Below, piece by piece: positions 1-12,333 of a stretch of 64,000 bases of DNA. Source of the DNA: Sphingobacterium deserti (lineage in GTDB: Bacteria > Bacteroidota > Bacteroidia > Sphingobacteriales > Sphingobacteriaceae); NCBI RefSeq assembly GCF_000757725.1, contig NZ_JJMU01000021.1, positions 62,001 to 126,000 of the forward strand, read 5' to 3'. The translations under genes were made by a program, and so were the position numbers. The notes beneath the pieces are model-generated. The model searched no databases and was not told the origin of the DNA. It saw only the letters and a program-made list of their open reading frames with translations. The number at the start of each line of letters is the position of its first letter. Position 1 is the first letter of the stretch.

Positions 1-55
1 GGAAAATTTATCTTTAATATACGCTCTGCTGACATAGTTTCTTTCGTCTTTTTTA

Positions 56-1207
56 TTATTCTTCTTCGGCTTTATAGGTCTCTAATGTGGGCAATGTATA
101 GCCCTTCACCTGAGGCCAAACGCCATTTTTTATTTTTCGTTTTTTCAGTTTTGCCGGATCAACGACAACATGTTTCATCTTTTGGCGACGCCAGGTATAG
201 ACAAAATGAAGCATACCATCCTGCGTTTGTATCACGGCGGGGTATGAGTATTGACTGATTGGCGAATCTTCCAAGATCAATACGGCATCCCAATTTTTTC
301 CATCTTTCGAGATAGAGACATTCAATGGCGTGCGTGCCCCTTTCGGATTCTCTTTCGGTGGCAACACGTGGTTGTAGACCAACACATGTGTGCCGTTTTT
401 CATCGTCACCGCATCGGTACCAGAATTATTATTTGGTAAGCTTGTTTTTTTTAGCGGCGACCATGTTTCTCCGTTGTCTGTTGACCATGATTCTACAATG
501 GCCCAGTTCCGGCTACGTGCCAAGATTTGTAATCTGCCATTGCCATGATCCAACACACTTGGCTGTATGGCATTGAGATCGTCTTCCCCGCGTGCAATAG
601 GTCCCACTTTACGCCAGGTTTTACCAAAGTCGGACGTGATTTCGAAATGTATATTCCACCCGTTTCCTTCTGTGCTAGTGGGACAGATCAAATTACCGTT
701 GCTAAGCAACACGGGCTTATTTTTTATCGGTCCTAAATAGCCTTCCGGAAGTTTTTCCGCTGCCGACCAGGTTTTGCCACCGTCAGAAGAGCGTTTCACC
801 ATGCCCCACCATGCGGATGGCTTAGGACCAATTTTGTAGAAAAGTAGTAAGTCGCCAGCAGGAATTTGATAGAGCACAGGGTTCCATGTAGGCAGTCTGC
901 TTCCGTCCTCTTGCACGCCATCCGCTACGGAAGCGGGCGCCGTCCACGCATTGTTTTCATAACGGCATACATAGATCTCCACATCCGGATCGCGCTCGCG
1001 CGTGCCACCAAAGAACGCATACACCAGCCCGTTCTGTGTCTCTGCTAAAGTCGCGGAGTGACAAGAAGGAAACGGCGCTTTGTTATAGATGAATTCATCT
1101 GTAACAATTCCCTTCCGCCATTTGTGAAGTGCATTTTCCTGTGCCGCAGCCATGAAAGACACGAGCAGAAGTAACATCGTTGTTATTCGTTTATCGATTA
1201 TCATCAT
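56..1207 (-). CDS. BNR/Asp-box beta-propeller protein, sialidase-like exo-glycosidase (GH33-like superfamily)
   Basis: A 383-residue secreted protein. The N-terminus has a hydrophobic signal peptide ending near AAAQ (about residue 23). Four Asp-box-like motifs are visible (SSDGGKTW, TSDFGKTW, STDNGETW and SKDGKNW), which mark a six-bladed sialidase-type propeller. An early arginine in FGGTRERDPD could belong to the substrate carboxylate-binding set, which would suit an acidic sugar. Sialic acid is unlikely as the substrate in this pectin locus. In rhamnogalacturonan-II systems a GH33 enzyme releases an acidic keto-sugar, and that is one possible role; a rhamnose-uronate-cleaving enzyme is another. 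It is the last complete gene of the operon starting at 15465, 6 bp after the GH78 gene. Start: two adjacent ATGs (1207 and 1204) both work. Fold is confident, specificity unknown. Confidence 0.75.
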   Translation of the reverse strand: MMIIDKRITTMLLLLVSFMAAAQENALHKWRKGIVTDEFIYNKAPFPSCHSATLAETQNGLVYAFFGGTRERDPDVEIYVCRYENNAWTAPASVADGVQEDGSRLPTWNPVLYQIPAGDLLLFYKIGPKPSAWWGMVKRSSDGGKTWSAAEKLPEGYLGPIKNKPVLLSNGNLICPTSTEGNGWNIHFEITSDFGKTWRKVGPIARGEDDLNAIQPSVLDHGNGRLQILARSRNWAIVESWSTDNGETWSPLKKTSLPNNNSGTDAVTMKNGTHVLVYNHVLPPKENPKGARTPLNVSISKDGKNWDAVLILEDSPISQYSYPAVIQTQDGMLHFVYTWRRQKMKHVVVDPAKLKKRKIKNGVWPQVKGYTLPTLETYKAEEE

Positions 1208-1213
1208 CTCTTT

Positions 1214-3958
1214 CTATCGTTTTATCTTAAATTCATATTCGCCCGAGCCTACCTCAAGCAATACCTTATCTTTTTGGGTTTCCACATACCTAACGCCTTC
1301 GATTTGACCAAGCTTCTTTCCGCCTTCGGTAATTGCCGTGGGAGCCGAAGCCGGGATAAACACACGAGCTTTGCTGTTTGCCGGAATTCGGATTTTCCAA
1401 AGCATCTGTCGCTTATCCATTGTCCAGGAGGAGCTAATCTCTCCACGCAAGCTTTGGTAGCTTGCATCAACGTGCGTAAGCCCCGAAATGAAGCTTGGAT
1501 TCATGTGGATGGTCTCAAAAGCGTTCGTTTCCGTTTTGATACCTGCCAGGTTCTCGTAATACCAAACCAATAGGTCACCCAACATCATCACATGATTTTG
1601 CGAATTCATTTTTGGATGTGCCGTGTTCCCGTTCCATAGTTCCCAGATAGTCGTCGCACCATTCTCAATCATATACCCCCAAGAAGGGTATGTGTTTTTT
1701 GTTGCGATGCCGTAAGCTAAGTCTGCACGTCCCATTTCGGTCAACGTACGCATGATAAATTGGGTTCCTATGACGCCAGTGCTTAAGTGACCTTTGTTTT
1801 CCTTTTCGACAATGTCGACAATGCGTGCGGCTAGCTGCTGCCTATTTTCGTCATCGACAAGGTTGAAATACATCGCTAAAAGATTATCCGTTAAGGTATT
1901 TGCGCCGTAGTAGCCTTGTGCATTGTAGAAACGCGTGTTAAAATCTTTTCTAAGCTGAAGTGCTTGATCGGCATAGATTACACTGTCTTTTGCATTGTCT
2001 GTCAACACACTAAACCGTTGCATCGTATGCAATAAATGGTAATAAAAGGCAGATGATATCAGTGCGCTTGGGTATTTCTTATCCGCAATTTTGCCGCGCC
2101 CTTCTTCGATGCTGGCCGGCGGAAAACACCAATCGCCATAACTATCTTTCGTTATAATGCCATCTTTGTCTGTATACCGCAAACGCATATATTCCATCCA
2201 TTTTTTCATGGCCGGATAATGTGTTTCCAAGACGCGGATATCACCCGTTTGCTGGTAAAGCATATCTGCGATGAACAGATAGGTGCCGGGCCAGCTGATG
2301 TTATCGCTGTAATAGCGCCAAAACGCAGGTGCTACGTCCGGAATGGCACCATCTTCTTTTTGCGAAAGCCGTATATCTTCCAACCACTTGCTGTAAAGCA
2401 CGGTGTTGTCAAAAAGGAAGCTTTCGCCATAAGCGCTGGTAGGCCTATCGCCCAGCCAAGGTTGTCTTTCATTCCGTTGCGGACAATCGACGGGTATGCC
2501 TTTGTAGTTGGAAGCGATACCCCACCAGGCATTTTGATGGATTTGGTTTAATAGCGCATTGGATGAATGAAAAGTACCGATGTTTGCCATTTCATCATAC
2601 ACAAATCGGCCAACAATGTCGGCCGCCTGCAGGTTACCTGGGTATCCGTCCACTTCCACATACCGAAAACCATGATACGTAAAGCGCGGCTCCCATTCCT
2701 CTTGCTCGCCTCCCTTCAAGATATAAAGATCTGTTGCTTTGGCATCGCGCAAATTGGTGGTAAATAGTTCGCCATCTGCGGTAAGTGATTCTGCAAAACG
2801 CAGCTTGACTTCTGTTCCTTGCTTGCCACGGACACGCATTTTCACCCATCCCGAAAAGTTCTGTCCAAAATCTACAATATATTTATTAGCCGCTTTCTTC
2901 GTTACGGATACGGGCGGAATGTCCTGCATCACCTTCATATTGGCATTCAATTGTGCTTCGTAGTTGCCGCCTGGCTCTTGCACATATTCTGCCTTTAGCC
3001 AAGCTTTGTCATCAAAGCCAACGGTTGCCCAGCCCGGCATCTCTTTCCGCGCATCGTAGCTTTCACCGTCGTATTCGTTATTAGCGGTGATAGGCCCCTC
3101 TGTTGTTCCTTTCCAACTGTCGTCTGTTTTGAAAAGCTCTGTCGTACCATCGGTATAAGTCACCTTAACCTGCATTTGCAGCTTTGGAAAACCGAAGCTT
3201 TTCACTTTGTAAGGCTTCGCTTGGCGCATCGCATAGAAACGGCCATTGCCTAGTATGACGCCTATCGCGTGCGCACCCTCTTTGACAAGGGGCGTCAAAT
3301 CCAGCACATTGTACTTTATATTTTTCGTGTAATCGGTCGGTGATGGCGCAAGTACCTGATCGCCCACCTTTCTACCATTTAGGTAAAGCTCATAAAGGCC
3401 TAGCCCCATGATATAGGCTGTGGCTTTCTTCACCGGCTTGCGCAATGCAAACTCTTTTCTGAAATAGCGGGCTGATAGCTGTCCGGAAGTCTTGTCATCT
3501 GTTTGCTGGTAATCATCAAAACCGATCCAACGGCCTGCCCAATCTTTGTAGTGCAACAATCCCATGCTCCATGAGGCCGGGGCAGACCACGCTGACTCGC
3601 CTTTGTTGCTGTAGATTTTTACTTTCCAATAGGCCTCCGTGCCAGAACCTAATCCTTTTCCAGCGTAATAAACGCTGATACTATTCGACGATGCAGTGTG
3701 CCCAGAATCCCACAAGTCGCCGATATTGTTATTCAGGTTTTCTATAGTGGACGCCACAAGGACATGGTATCCCGTTTGGACTACAGCGCGCTCACCCGAG
3801 GTTATCTTCCAGCTGAGACGAGGTTGCTGTACATCAATACCTTGCGGGTTAACAAGCAGTTCACAGCGCAGCTCGTCCACTTGTGTAGCGGCATGCAGGT
3901 TGCCAGAAAAGATAGCAAGTAGCAGGATTATACCATATGTCAGCACGTTCATCTTCAT
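1214..3958 (-). CDS. GH78 alpha-L-rhamnosidase
   Basis: A 914-residue secreted enzyme with a signal peptide ending near LHAA (about residue 24). The architecture is that of full-length GH78: an N-terminal FN3-like region (about 25-135), jelly-roll domains (about 140-330 and 340-450), an (alpha/alpha)6 catalytic barrel (about 455-810) and a C-terminal beta-sandwich. The signature VDCPQRNERQPWLGD is clear; Glu497 is the expected general acid and Asp504 contacts rhamnose. GH78 enzymes invert and release terminal alpha-L-rhamnose, here presumably from rhamnogalacturonan or arabinogalactan oligosaccharides in the periplasm. It lies between the GH2 gene (13 bp upstream) and the BNR gene (6 bp downstream) in one operon. 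The usual RDER is RNER here, a conservative change. Confidence 0.93.
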   Translation of the reverse strand: MKMNVLTYGIILLLAIFSGNLHAATQVDELRCELLVNPQGIDVQQPRLSWKITSGERAVVQTGYHVLVASTIENLNNNIGDLWDSGHTASSNSISVYYAGKGLGSGTEAYWKVKIYSNKGESAWSAPASWSMGLLHYKDWAGRWIGFDDYQQTDDKTSGQLSARYFRKEFALRKPVKKATAYIMGLGLYELYLNGRKVGDQVLAPSPTDYTKNIKYNVLDLTPLVKEGAHAIGVILGNGRFYAMRQAKPYKVKSFGFPKLQMQVKVTYTDGTTELFKTDDSWKGTTEGPITANNEYDGESYDARKEMPGWATVGFDDKAWLKAEYVQEPGGNYEAQLNANMKVMQDIPPVSVTKKAANKYIVDFGQNFSGWVKMRVRGKQGTEVKLRFAESLTADGELFTTNLRDAKATDLYILKGGEQEEWEPRFTYHGFRYVEVDGYPGNLQAADIVGRFVYDEMANIGTFHSSNALLNQIHQNAWWGIASNYKGIPVDCPQRNERQPWLGDRPTSAYGESFLFDNTVLYSKWLEDIRLSQKEDGAIPDVAPAFWRYYSDNISWPGTYLFIADMLYQQTGDIRVLETHYPAMKKWMEYMRLRYTDKDGIITKDSYGDWCFPPASIEEGRGKIADKKYPSALISSAFYYHLLHTMQRFSVLTDNAKDSVIYADQALQLRKDFNTRFYNAQGYYGANTLTDNLLAMYFNLVDDENRQQLAARIVDIVEKENKGHLSTGVIGTQFIMRTLTEMGRADLAYGIATKNTYPSWGYMIENGATTIWELWNGNTAHPKMNSQNHVMMLGDLLVWYYENLAGIKTETNAFETIHMNPSFISGLTHVDASYQSLRGEISSSWTMDKRQMLWKIRIPANSKARVFIPASAPTAITEGGKKLGQIEGVRYVETQKDKVLLEVGSGEYEFKIKR

Positions 3959-3970
3959 CAGCCCAAAGGT

Positions 3971-6751
<2,781 letters not shown>

Positions 6752-8185
6752 TTAATTGAGTTTAATGTTTTTAAATGGATTATCGGTGCGAAATGGTAGT
6801 GCAGGGATACCGGCAGCATTCACCAGGTTGGGTTGCGCGGCTTCGTCCCAGGCGAAGCGTACACTTTTTATCGGGCCACTTGTTTGTTGTTCGATTTGTA
6901 CGGTTCGACCGACAATCTTTGCTGGCGCGGAAACGTACTGCCCATTGGTAGTTGCGACTTCGAAACCTGTAATCGGCTTCCCGTCGGCAGCTTGTAAACC
7001 ATCGGCATGCTGGAAATGAATGATTATTTTATGGTCTTTGTATTGCACTTTTGACAGCGTAGGGCCGTCAGCTACGACGTCTAAACCATACGTTTTGTTT
7101 AAGGCTTGCCAGGCCAAGCGCTTGCCTACGTCCCATTTATTAATCGGGTGCAGATCTTTCACATCATCTACAAGATCGGTGGTCACGATGCGGCCTGTAT
7201 TGGGAAGTTTCAACAAAAGATCTTGTGCTTCGCGGAATTCCGGGAGTATGGTGCGGGCCATCCGCTCCGCTCCTTTTTCATCTACGGAATAGTTAAATGG
7301 CGCTATCTGCGTGAAATAAAATGGCAATTTTCTATTTTTCCATTGCTTTCTCCAGCTTTGGATAAGGGTTTTAAACTTATGGGTGTACTCGATGTTTTCT
7401 TTCAAAAAAACATTGGTCTCGCCTTGGTACCAAAGTATACCCTTTAGCGTATAGGGCGCCAAAGGAGCAATCATTGATGTAAAGAACTTGCCCGGATCTC
7501 CGGCGATCTTTTTGTTAGCAAAATAAGGTTCTTCGGCAAATGCTTGCTCGGAAATCCAAGGCTCGATACGGCTGCCACTTACTGCGGATGAGATTATTCC
7601 CACCGGAACGCCTAGCTTCTCCTGCAAGGTTTTAGCAAAAAAATAACCCGGTGCTGAAAACTGCCTTAGCGCAGAATCTTGCGCTATGCTCCAACCGGCA
7701 TAACTGCTATCTGGCTTTTCTAAAAATTTACGTCGTACTAAGAACAGGCGGATATTAGGATTATTAGCTTCATTCACAGCATCCTTTGGAAAATTACTCC
7801 TCTGCTCCGCTGCTGCTATTTTCTGTAATTTCCGCATCTGGAACTCCATATTGGACTGGCCCGAACAAAGCCATACTTCGCCAATCAAAACATCGTTCAA
7901 TAGGATGGTATTCTCGCCGCGAATTTCCAAGGTTTGTCCCTTTGCATTCGCGCGCATGGGTGAAAGCAGCACCTGCCATTTCCCGTTCGCATCGGCGCGG
8001 CCTTTCTTGTTTTGATCGTTAAACCGAACCTGCACTTCTTCGCCTGGCTTTGCATTACCGAAGATGGCGACAGGTTGTTTCTGTTGCAGCACCATATGAT
8101 GCGCAAAAATATTCGGAAGCACAACAGATGCCTGGGTTGAAAACCACAGGCATACCGTAACGATCGCTGCTCCTAGTCCTTTCAT
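6752..8185 (-). CDS. SASA-family SGNH acetylesterase (sialate O-acetylesterase-like)
   Basis: A 477-residue secreted SGNH/GDSL-type esterase of the sialate O-acetylesterase (SASA) family. Signal peptide to about residue 20. The catalytic serine is Ser111 in CSGQSNMEF, the block WYQGET lies at 252-257, and the Asp-X-His pair is Asp344/His346 in KDLHP. In pectin and xylan loci such enzymes remove O-acetyl groups from backbone or side-chain sugars so that glycosidases can act, and that role is inferred here. The start ATG overlaps the stop of the upstream propeller gene by one base (TAATG), so translation is probably coupled. It lacks the inserted jelly-roll domain seen in some family members; interestingly a similar domain is found inside the GH95 protein of this locus. 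Confidence 0.85.
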   Translation of the reverse strand: MKGLGAAIVTVCLWFSTQASVVLPNIFAHHMVLQQKQPVAIFGNAKPGEEVQVRFNDQNKKGRADANGKWQVLLSPMRANAKGQTLEIRGENTILLNDVLIGEVWLCSGQSNMEFQMRKLQKIAAAEQRSNFPKDAVNEANNPNIRLFLVRRKFLEKPDSSYAGWSIAQDSALRQFSAPGYFFAKTLQEKLGVPVGIISSAVSGSRIEPWISEQAFAEEPYFANKKIAGDPGKFFTSMIAPLAPYTLKGILWYQGETNVFLKENIEYTHKFKTLIQSWRKQWKNRKLPFYFTQIAPFNYSVDEKGAERMARTILPEFREAQDLLLKLPNTGRIVTTDLVDDVKDLHPINKWDVGKRLAWQALNKTYGLDVVADGPTLSKVQYKDHKIIIHFQHADGLQAADGKPITGFEVATTNGQYVSAPAKIVGRTVQIEQQTSGPIKSVRFAWDEAAQPNLVNAAGIPALPFRTDNPFKNIKLN

Positions 8186-10008
8186 TAGTTCAATTTTTCT
8201 GCAGTCAACGATAGAATGCCGTAAGCTGCTTCGTTCACGGCTTTACCTGCATCCTTCACATCAAAATCCTGATCTGTCGGGGTATCTGCATCTGGGTAAC
8301 GTCTTACTTCACCTGTACGAAATGATACTTTGCTGATGTTAGCTACGGGTTGAAAAAACAGTCTTGTACCCTTATCCACGCCATTAATCCATAGTTGGAA
8401 AGATCGCGTAGTGACGTCTACCAATAGACGAATGTCATATACCTCATCTGCTTTATAGGCTTGCACGCCGGCATTTCTATAGCCCGCTTTATTTTTAATC
8501 TGTCCGTCCCTGTCGAAGATCAGGCGACAAGCCGCTTGCCCCTTATCGTCGGTTAGCTCAATTTCGAGCGTACCACGATCGGTCTGTTTTGGGGACACCT
8601 TAAATTCGATATTGGTCTTCTTCGCGGACGCTATAACGCGATCTGCCTTTGCATAGTCATAAGGATCTTTATCGCGTAGTACCAGTGCATTGCTTTCTAC
8701 TTTTGCAGTTGCCCAAAGCGGGCTATAGATGTTCCATTTTTGGTAAGCTGCTGTTGCTTCTTGCGCAAAATCATCCTTTACAGCACCCTGAACTTTAGCG
8801 ACAACCGGCACGGGCACTTTAGCCACCCACATGTCTTCTTTATTCATGCTGTAGGTTAACCACATATCCGATCCCGGAGGCGTACCATTTTCTTCCTGAA
8901 TACCCCGCACATATTGCGGTCCGTATGATTTATAGTTGCCACCATAGCGCATGGTGCTAATTTCACCATTCACCAATAGCAGGTCTGTGTATCGTAAGCC
9001 GTCGTCACTGGTAGACACCGCTAATGGCCAACGAAATTCGGAAGGATTGTATACCGTTGCATAACGGTTATCAGCTGTTTTCTGCCCCCAGATTTTGGCA
9101 TTGCTATTGACGAAACCGGGTGCACGTAATGGCGTATACGTCCAGCTCTTTCCATTGTCATTGCTGATTGATGTCAGGGCGTGTTTCCAAAAGCCTGCAA
9201 CACGGCCGTCTGGCAAATGGTAGTAAGCGAATGCTTTGATCGGTCTGTTATAAGGCACCAATGGATCATTGCGATCGGCTTCCTCTACCCACTGCTGCAT
9301 CATCAACGGTTTTTCCATGAGCTCTTTACAGGCTGCGACAAAGGCTTTATCCTTGCTTTTGGTATAGAAAGGATATTTTGCCAGCTTTTGGTTGAAAGAA
9401 CTATTAAATCGTATGAAATAGATTGGTCCAAAGGAACCGTCTTTATTAATTTCGCGCACAACACGGCCAATGCCGTTCCCGTCGTTGGGATCATCCTTGG
9501 CATCTAAAGCCACGCCGTAGTACCCAATGGTTAGCAGCTTCCCGTTTTTAGCGGTGTAGAAGCCCATCCGTTGGTGCATAATGGCGTATAGGTCTTTTCC
9601 GGCTTTATCATCCCGCCCGGGTTTGGTGAAACCTTCCGGAACTAGATAGGGCGGAAAAAGCTCCTGCGGTTTCGACCACGAATAGCCATCTTTCGACGTT
9701 AAAAGCAGTGTCTTTCCTTCCGCAATATGCTCGCCTATTGGGTTGCTTAAAAATTGTAAATAATAGTTGTTGTTCCAATATGCTAAAAAGGGTTGGTGGT
9801 TGTAGGTAAACCCATGTCCGCCAGCCAGATCTGGAAACTCACGGTTTGCACGAAACACCTGAATGTTGTGTGTGCCAACAGCAGGCGTCAGTTGTCCGTG
9901 GTGGTAATCTACGTTCGATAGTGTTTCGCCGACATATTTTACTGTATCCTGCGCCATCGCGCATGATGTAGCACACAGCATGGCCAACCCTACTATTTTC
10001 AATTTCAT
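8185..10008 (-). CDS. Secreted beta-propeller protein with C-terminal concanavalin-like domain, function unknown
   Basis: A 607-residue secreted protein (signal peptide ends near CAMAQ, about residue 20). Residues about 45-410 look like a beta-propeller with Asp-box-like turns (SKDGYSWS, SNDNGKSW and STSDDGL) and a conserved stretch around FWKHALTSISNDNGKSW and YNPSEFRWPLAVS. Residues about 420-605 look like a LamG/concanavalin-type jelly roll, which in such proteins is often an accessory sugar-binding domain. I cannot place the propeller in a numbered glycosidase or lyase family. Its operon neighbours, an esterase on one side and GH43 on the other, argue for a pectin side-chain enzyme. The 3-prime end overlaps the esterase start by one base. 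Fold confidence is fair; the reaction is unknown. Confidence 0.65.
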   Translation of the reverse strand: MKLKIVGLAMLCATSCAMAQDTVKYVGETLSNVDYHHGQLTPAVGTHNIQVFRANREFPDLAGGHGFTYNHQPFLAYWNNNYYLQFLSNPIGEHIAEGKTLLLTSKDGYSWSKPQELFPPYLVPEGFTKPGRDDKAGKDLYAIMHQRMGFYTAKNGKLLTIGYYGVALDAKDDPNDGNGIGRVVREINKDGSFGPIYFIRFNSSFNQKLAKYPFYTKSKDKAFVAACKELMEKPLMMQQWVEEADRNDPLVPYNRPIKAFAYYHLPDGRVAGFWKHALTSISNDNGKSWTYTPLRAPGFVNSNAKIWGQKTADNRYATVYNPSEFRWPLAVSTSDDGLRYTDLLLVNGEISTMRYGGNYKSYGPQYVRGIQEENGTPPGSDMWLTYSMNKEDMWVAKVPVPVVAKVQGAVKDDFAQEATAAYQKWNIYSPLWATAKVESNALVLRDKDPYDYAKADRVIASAKKTNIEFKVSPKQTDRGTLEIELTDDKGQAACRLIFDRDGQIKNKAGYRNAGVQAYKADEVYDIRLLVDVTTRSFQLWINGVDKGTRLFFQPVANISKVSFRTGEVRRYPDADTPTDQDFDVKDAGKAVNEAAYGILSLTAEKLN

Positions 10009-10010
10009 TG

Positions 10011-10931
10011 TTATTCCTTTCCTTTTAGCAACTGTTTTAAATCTCGTTTTGAGGCTTTAAAAATAGTTCCGTGTTTATGTCCTTCAGGTACCCCTATTTT
10101 ATGGTTTACCTTTTCAAAGTGTTTAAAATCTTTTGTGGCAACAGCTTCATAGCTTTTGCTGCCGTACGAGTCGAAATAAATCAGCCACTCGTTCCCTACT
10201 TTGACTACACTTGGCCCTTCTGTCAGGTAGTCCGAAAACGGGGCGGATACGTTTGTAAATGGCCCTAGTGGATTATCCGCAAAGGCCACCTTTAAGTTTC
10301 TGTTCGGGCGACTGTTGTCTTTCAGCACCAACACGTAATCGTCTTTTCCCTTCTTCACGATCACCGCATCAATGATGCTGAAACCCGGATCGGCAAAGAG
10401 CTTCGTCGGCGCGAATGTCTCGAAGTCCTTCGTCGTGGTGTAATACATCCGTTGGTTGTTGTCTTCTGCCTCGGCATCTTTCGGAAAACGATGTGGAATC
10501 GTTGAAGCCCAAATAATGACAAAACGATCTTCGTCTTCATCATAAAAAAGCTCCGGCGCCCATACATTGACGGTGGTCGGCTCATGCGCCATCACCGGAA
10601 TAATTTTTTCCTGCTCCCAATGAACAAGATCTTTCGAACGGGCATAGCCGATGCCTTTATCGCCCTTCCAGGCGATGGTCCACACAAGATGGTACCAACC
10701 GTTTTTATCACGTAGCATAGACGGGTCGCGCATAATTTTTTGCGATCCCAATGTCGGTTTTAGGTAGACACCGGGAATCTCTTTCCAGTGATAGGCGTCT
10801 TCACTGTACAGGTAGCGAAGGCCTTCATTTGCAGGCTCACGAAACGATGTAAACAGGTAAACATCCCTTTGGCAGGATGCCAAGAGGGATGTCACTAACA
10901 CAAAAACTAAAACCTTAATACTCAATTTCAT
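10011..10931 (-). CDS. GH43-family lipoprotein glycosidase (five-bladed propeller)
   Basis: A 306-residue lipoprotein. A lipobox LLASC places the lipidated cysteine at residue 20. The five-bladed GH43 propeller fills the rest of the chain. Expected catalytic residues are visible: Asp69 in MRDPSML (base), Asp188 in FSIIDAVI (pKa modulator) and Glu238 in TEGPSVV (acid), with the WAPELF motif at 124-129. GH43 enzymes are mostly alpha-L-arabinofuranosidases, beta-xylosidases or beta-1,3-galactosidases; in a pectin locus an arabinose or galactose target is most likely. No accessory C-terminal domain is present, so it is a minimal member. The start shares one base with the stop of the upstream GH140-like gene (TAATG). 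Confidence 0.85.
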   Translation of the reverse strand: MKLSIKVLVFVLVTSLLASCQRDVYLFTSFREPANEGLRYLYSEDAYHWKEIPGVYLKPTLGSQKIMRDPSMLRDKNGWYHLVWTIAWKGDKGIGYARSKDLVHWEQEKIIPVMAHEPTTVNVWAPELFYDEDEDRFVIIWASTIPHRFPKDAEAEDNNQRMYYTTTKDFETFAPTKLFADPGFSIIDAVIVKKGKDDYVLVLKDNSRPNRNLKVAFADNPLGPFTNVSAPFSDYLTEGPSVVKVGNEWLIYFDSYGSKSYEAVATKDFKHFEKVNHKIGVPEGHKHGTIFKASKRDLKQLLKGKE

Positions 10932-12331
10932 TATATACTATCTAATATCAGCACCCAGTCGTTGCCGTCTTTCGTCTCTCCTTCAGGCTGGAAGCTTTGC
11001 ACGCCCTTATTATCAAATTCGCCAATTTTTTTTGTTTCTCCATTACGCGGATTAAACCAAGCTGCTTCTACTTTATCGCCAGCAATCTTGCCCATATTGA
11101 TTTTCATCTCGCGGCCGTTGTAATTGTATATAAAAGCGTATTTATTTGTCCGTGTTGCCAAGAGCTGGTTATACTTTTCGCCGTTATCTGCCACAATGCT
11201 CTGGTCAGGTACGCGCTCGAAGTAATCGCCACGAGAGAGCATCAGGTCTTTGATATATTTCATTTGCGTGGCACCTGGAGCTTGCAAAGCTTCTGTCCAT
11301 AGCTCTTTCGAACCATAAGCCGTGGATGTATCAGACTGCGAATGCATCTGCATAACAGAGTTTTGTCCGTAGGTATACCCAAAGCCACCTGAGAAAACGG
11401 ACCAATATCCATAGCGGCGAACATCTGCGGCTGTCCAACGTGGTTCTTTGATGTCATGCAATCCTTGTGGAATGCCTTCATAAGACGGTTCGCCGTCAAT
11501 CGTCGGCTTAATCGGCGTACGCTTCCAGTCTGCGACCATAAACTTCCAATTATCTTCGCCGTAGTGCTTATCCTCGTTCTTGGACGTGTCCTGATCGTAG
11601 CGTCTATGCCCTGATTGTACCATGTTGAAGTCTAACCAAGATTCATCATGAAACCAGTCTGACGATGCAGTGCGTCCGCGTGGGTGAAAGGTCATTAAAT
11701 GATCGGGATCGATGGATTTTATCGTCTTGCCGATTTCTTGCCAAACGGCGATAGAATCGGATCCTTTGATATCACCACCGTTTAACCAAATGATGTTCTT
11801 TTTTTCTTTCCAACGTTCGGCCAAAAAACGTGCATATACTTTTGCTTGTTCAACAGAAACCTTTCCGTCTTTCACGGGTGAACCCCACACAGGAACGAGC
11901 GCCATGTACAATCCTTTTTCAGCTGCCTTGTCGATGATGTAGTCGATATGGTCCCAGTAATCATACTCGTCCGCATTATCAGGATTATTGCCATCCGTAA
12001 CTAGCGGGCGTGCAATATCCTTGTTAACGATAGATGAATCACCATACACATTTACAGAGGGCACGGTATGTAACACCATTGCCTGGATTACGTTAAACCC
12101 TTTATTCTTGCGATCTTCGAGATAGGTCTCCGCTTCATCACGGTTAAGTTTGTTAAACAATAACCAACCGGTATCGCCCAACCAAAAGAAAGGATCGCCA
12201 TCACCTGTTGTCAGGTAACGACCATTTTCAGAAACCTTCAGTACATCGATTTCCTGTTTGTCTTGCCGAGACGTGCAGGAAAATAAAGCTCCCGCCAAAA
12301 GAATAGGTAACAGTTTTTTGCTAATCGTCAT
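10931..12331 (-). CDS. Apiosidase-like glycosidase (DUF4038/GH140-related) lipoprotein
   Basis: A 466-residue lipoprotein (lipobox LFSC, Cys19). Residues about 30-365 form a TIM barrel of the DUF4038/apiosidase-like type, starting with the typical YLTTGDGDPFFWLGDTGW segment. Likely catalytic acids are Asp187 in WLNGGDIKG and Glu281 in PTIDGEPSYEG, spaced as in GH140. Residues about 385-465 match the small beta-sandwich (putative collagen-binding-like) that follows the barrel in this family. GH140 enzymes cut the apiose linkage that attaches side chains to rhamnogalacturonan-II; assigning that activity here is inference, because the wider DUF4038 family includes enzymes of unknown specificity. 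It lies between the large beta-helix gene (2 bp gap) and GH43. Confidence 0.78.
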   Translation of the reverse strand: MTISKKLLPILLAGALFSCTSRQDKQEIDVLKVSENGRYLTTGDGDPFFWLGDTGWLLFNKLNRDEAETYLEDRKNKGFNVIQAMVLHTVPSVNVYGDSSIVNKDIARPLVTDGNNPDNADEYDYWDHIDYIIDKAAEKGLYMALVPVWGSPVKDGKVSVEQAKVYARFLAERWKEKKNIIWLNGGDIKGSDSIAVWQEIGKTIKSIDPDHLMTFHPRGRTASSDWFHDESWLDFNMVQSGHRRYDQDTSKNEDKHYGEDNWKFMVADWKRTPIKPTIDGEPSYEGIPQGLHDIKEPRWTAADVRRYGYWSVFSGGFGYTYGQNSVMQMHSQSDTSTAYGSKELWTEALQAPGATQMKYIKDLMLSRGDYFERVPDQSIVADNGEKYNQLLATRTNKYAFIYNYNGREMKINMGKIAGDKVEAAWFNPRNGETKKIGEFDNKGVQSFQPEGETKDGNDWVLILDSI

Positions 12332-12333
12332 GC

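Noticed and set aside
56..1207. True sialidase acting on sialic acid
   Set aside because: The Asp-box fold is clear, but the locus holds no other sialic acid gene and is clearly aimed at pectin; another acidic sugar is more likely.
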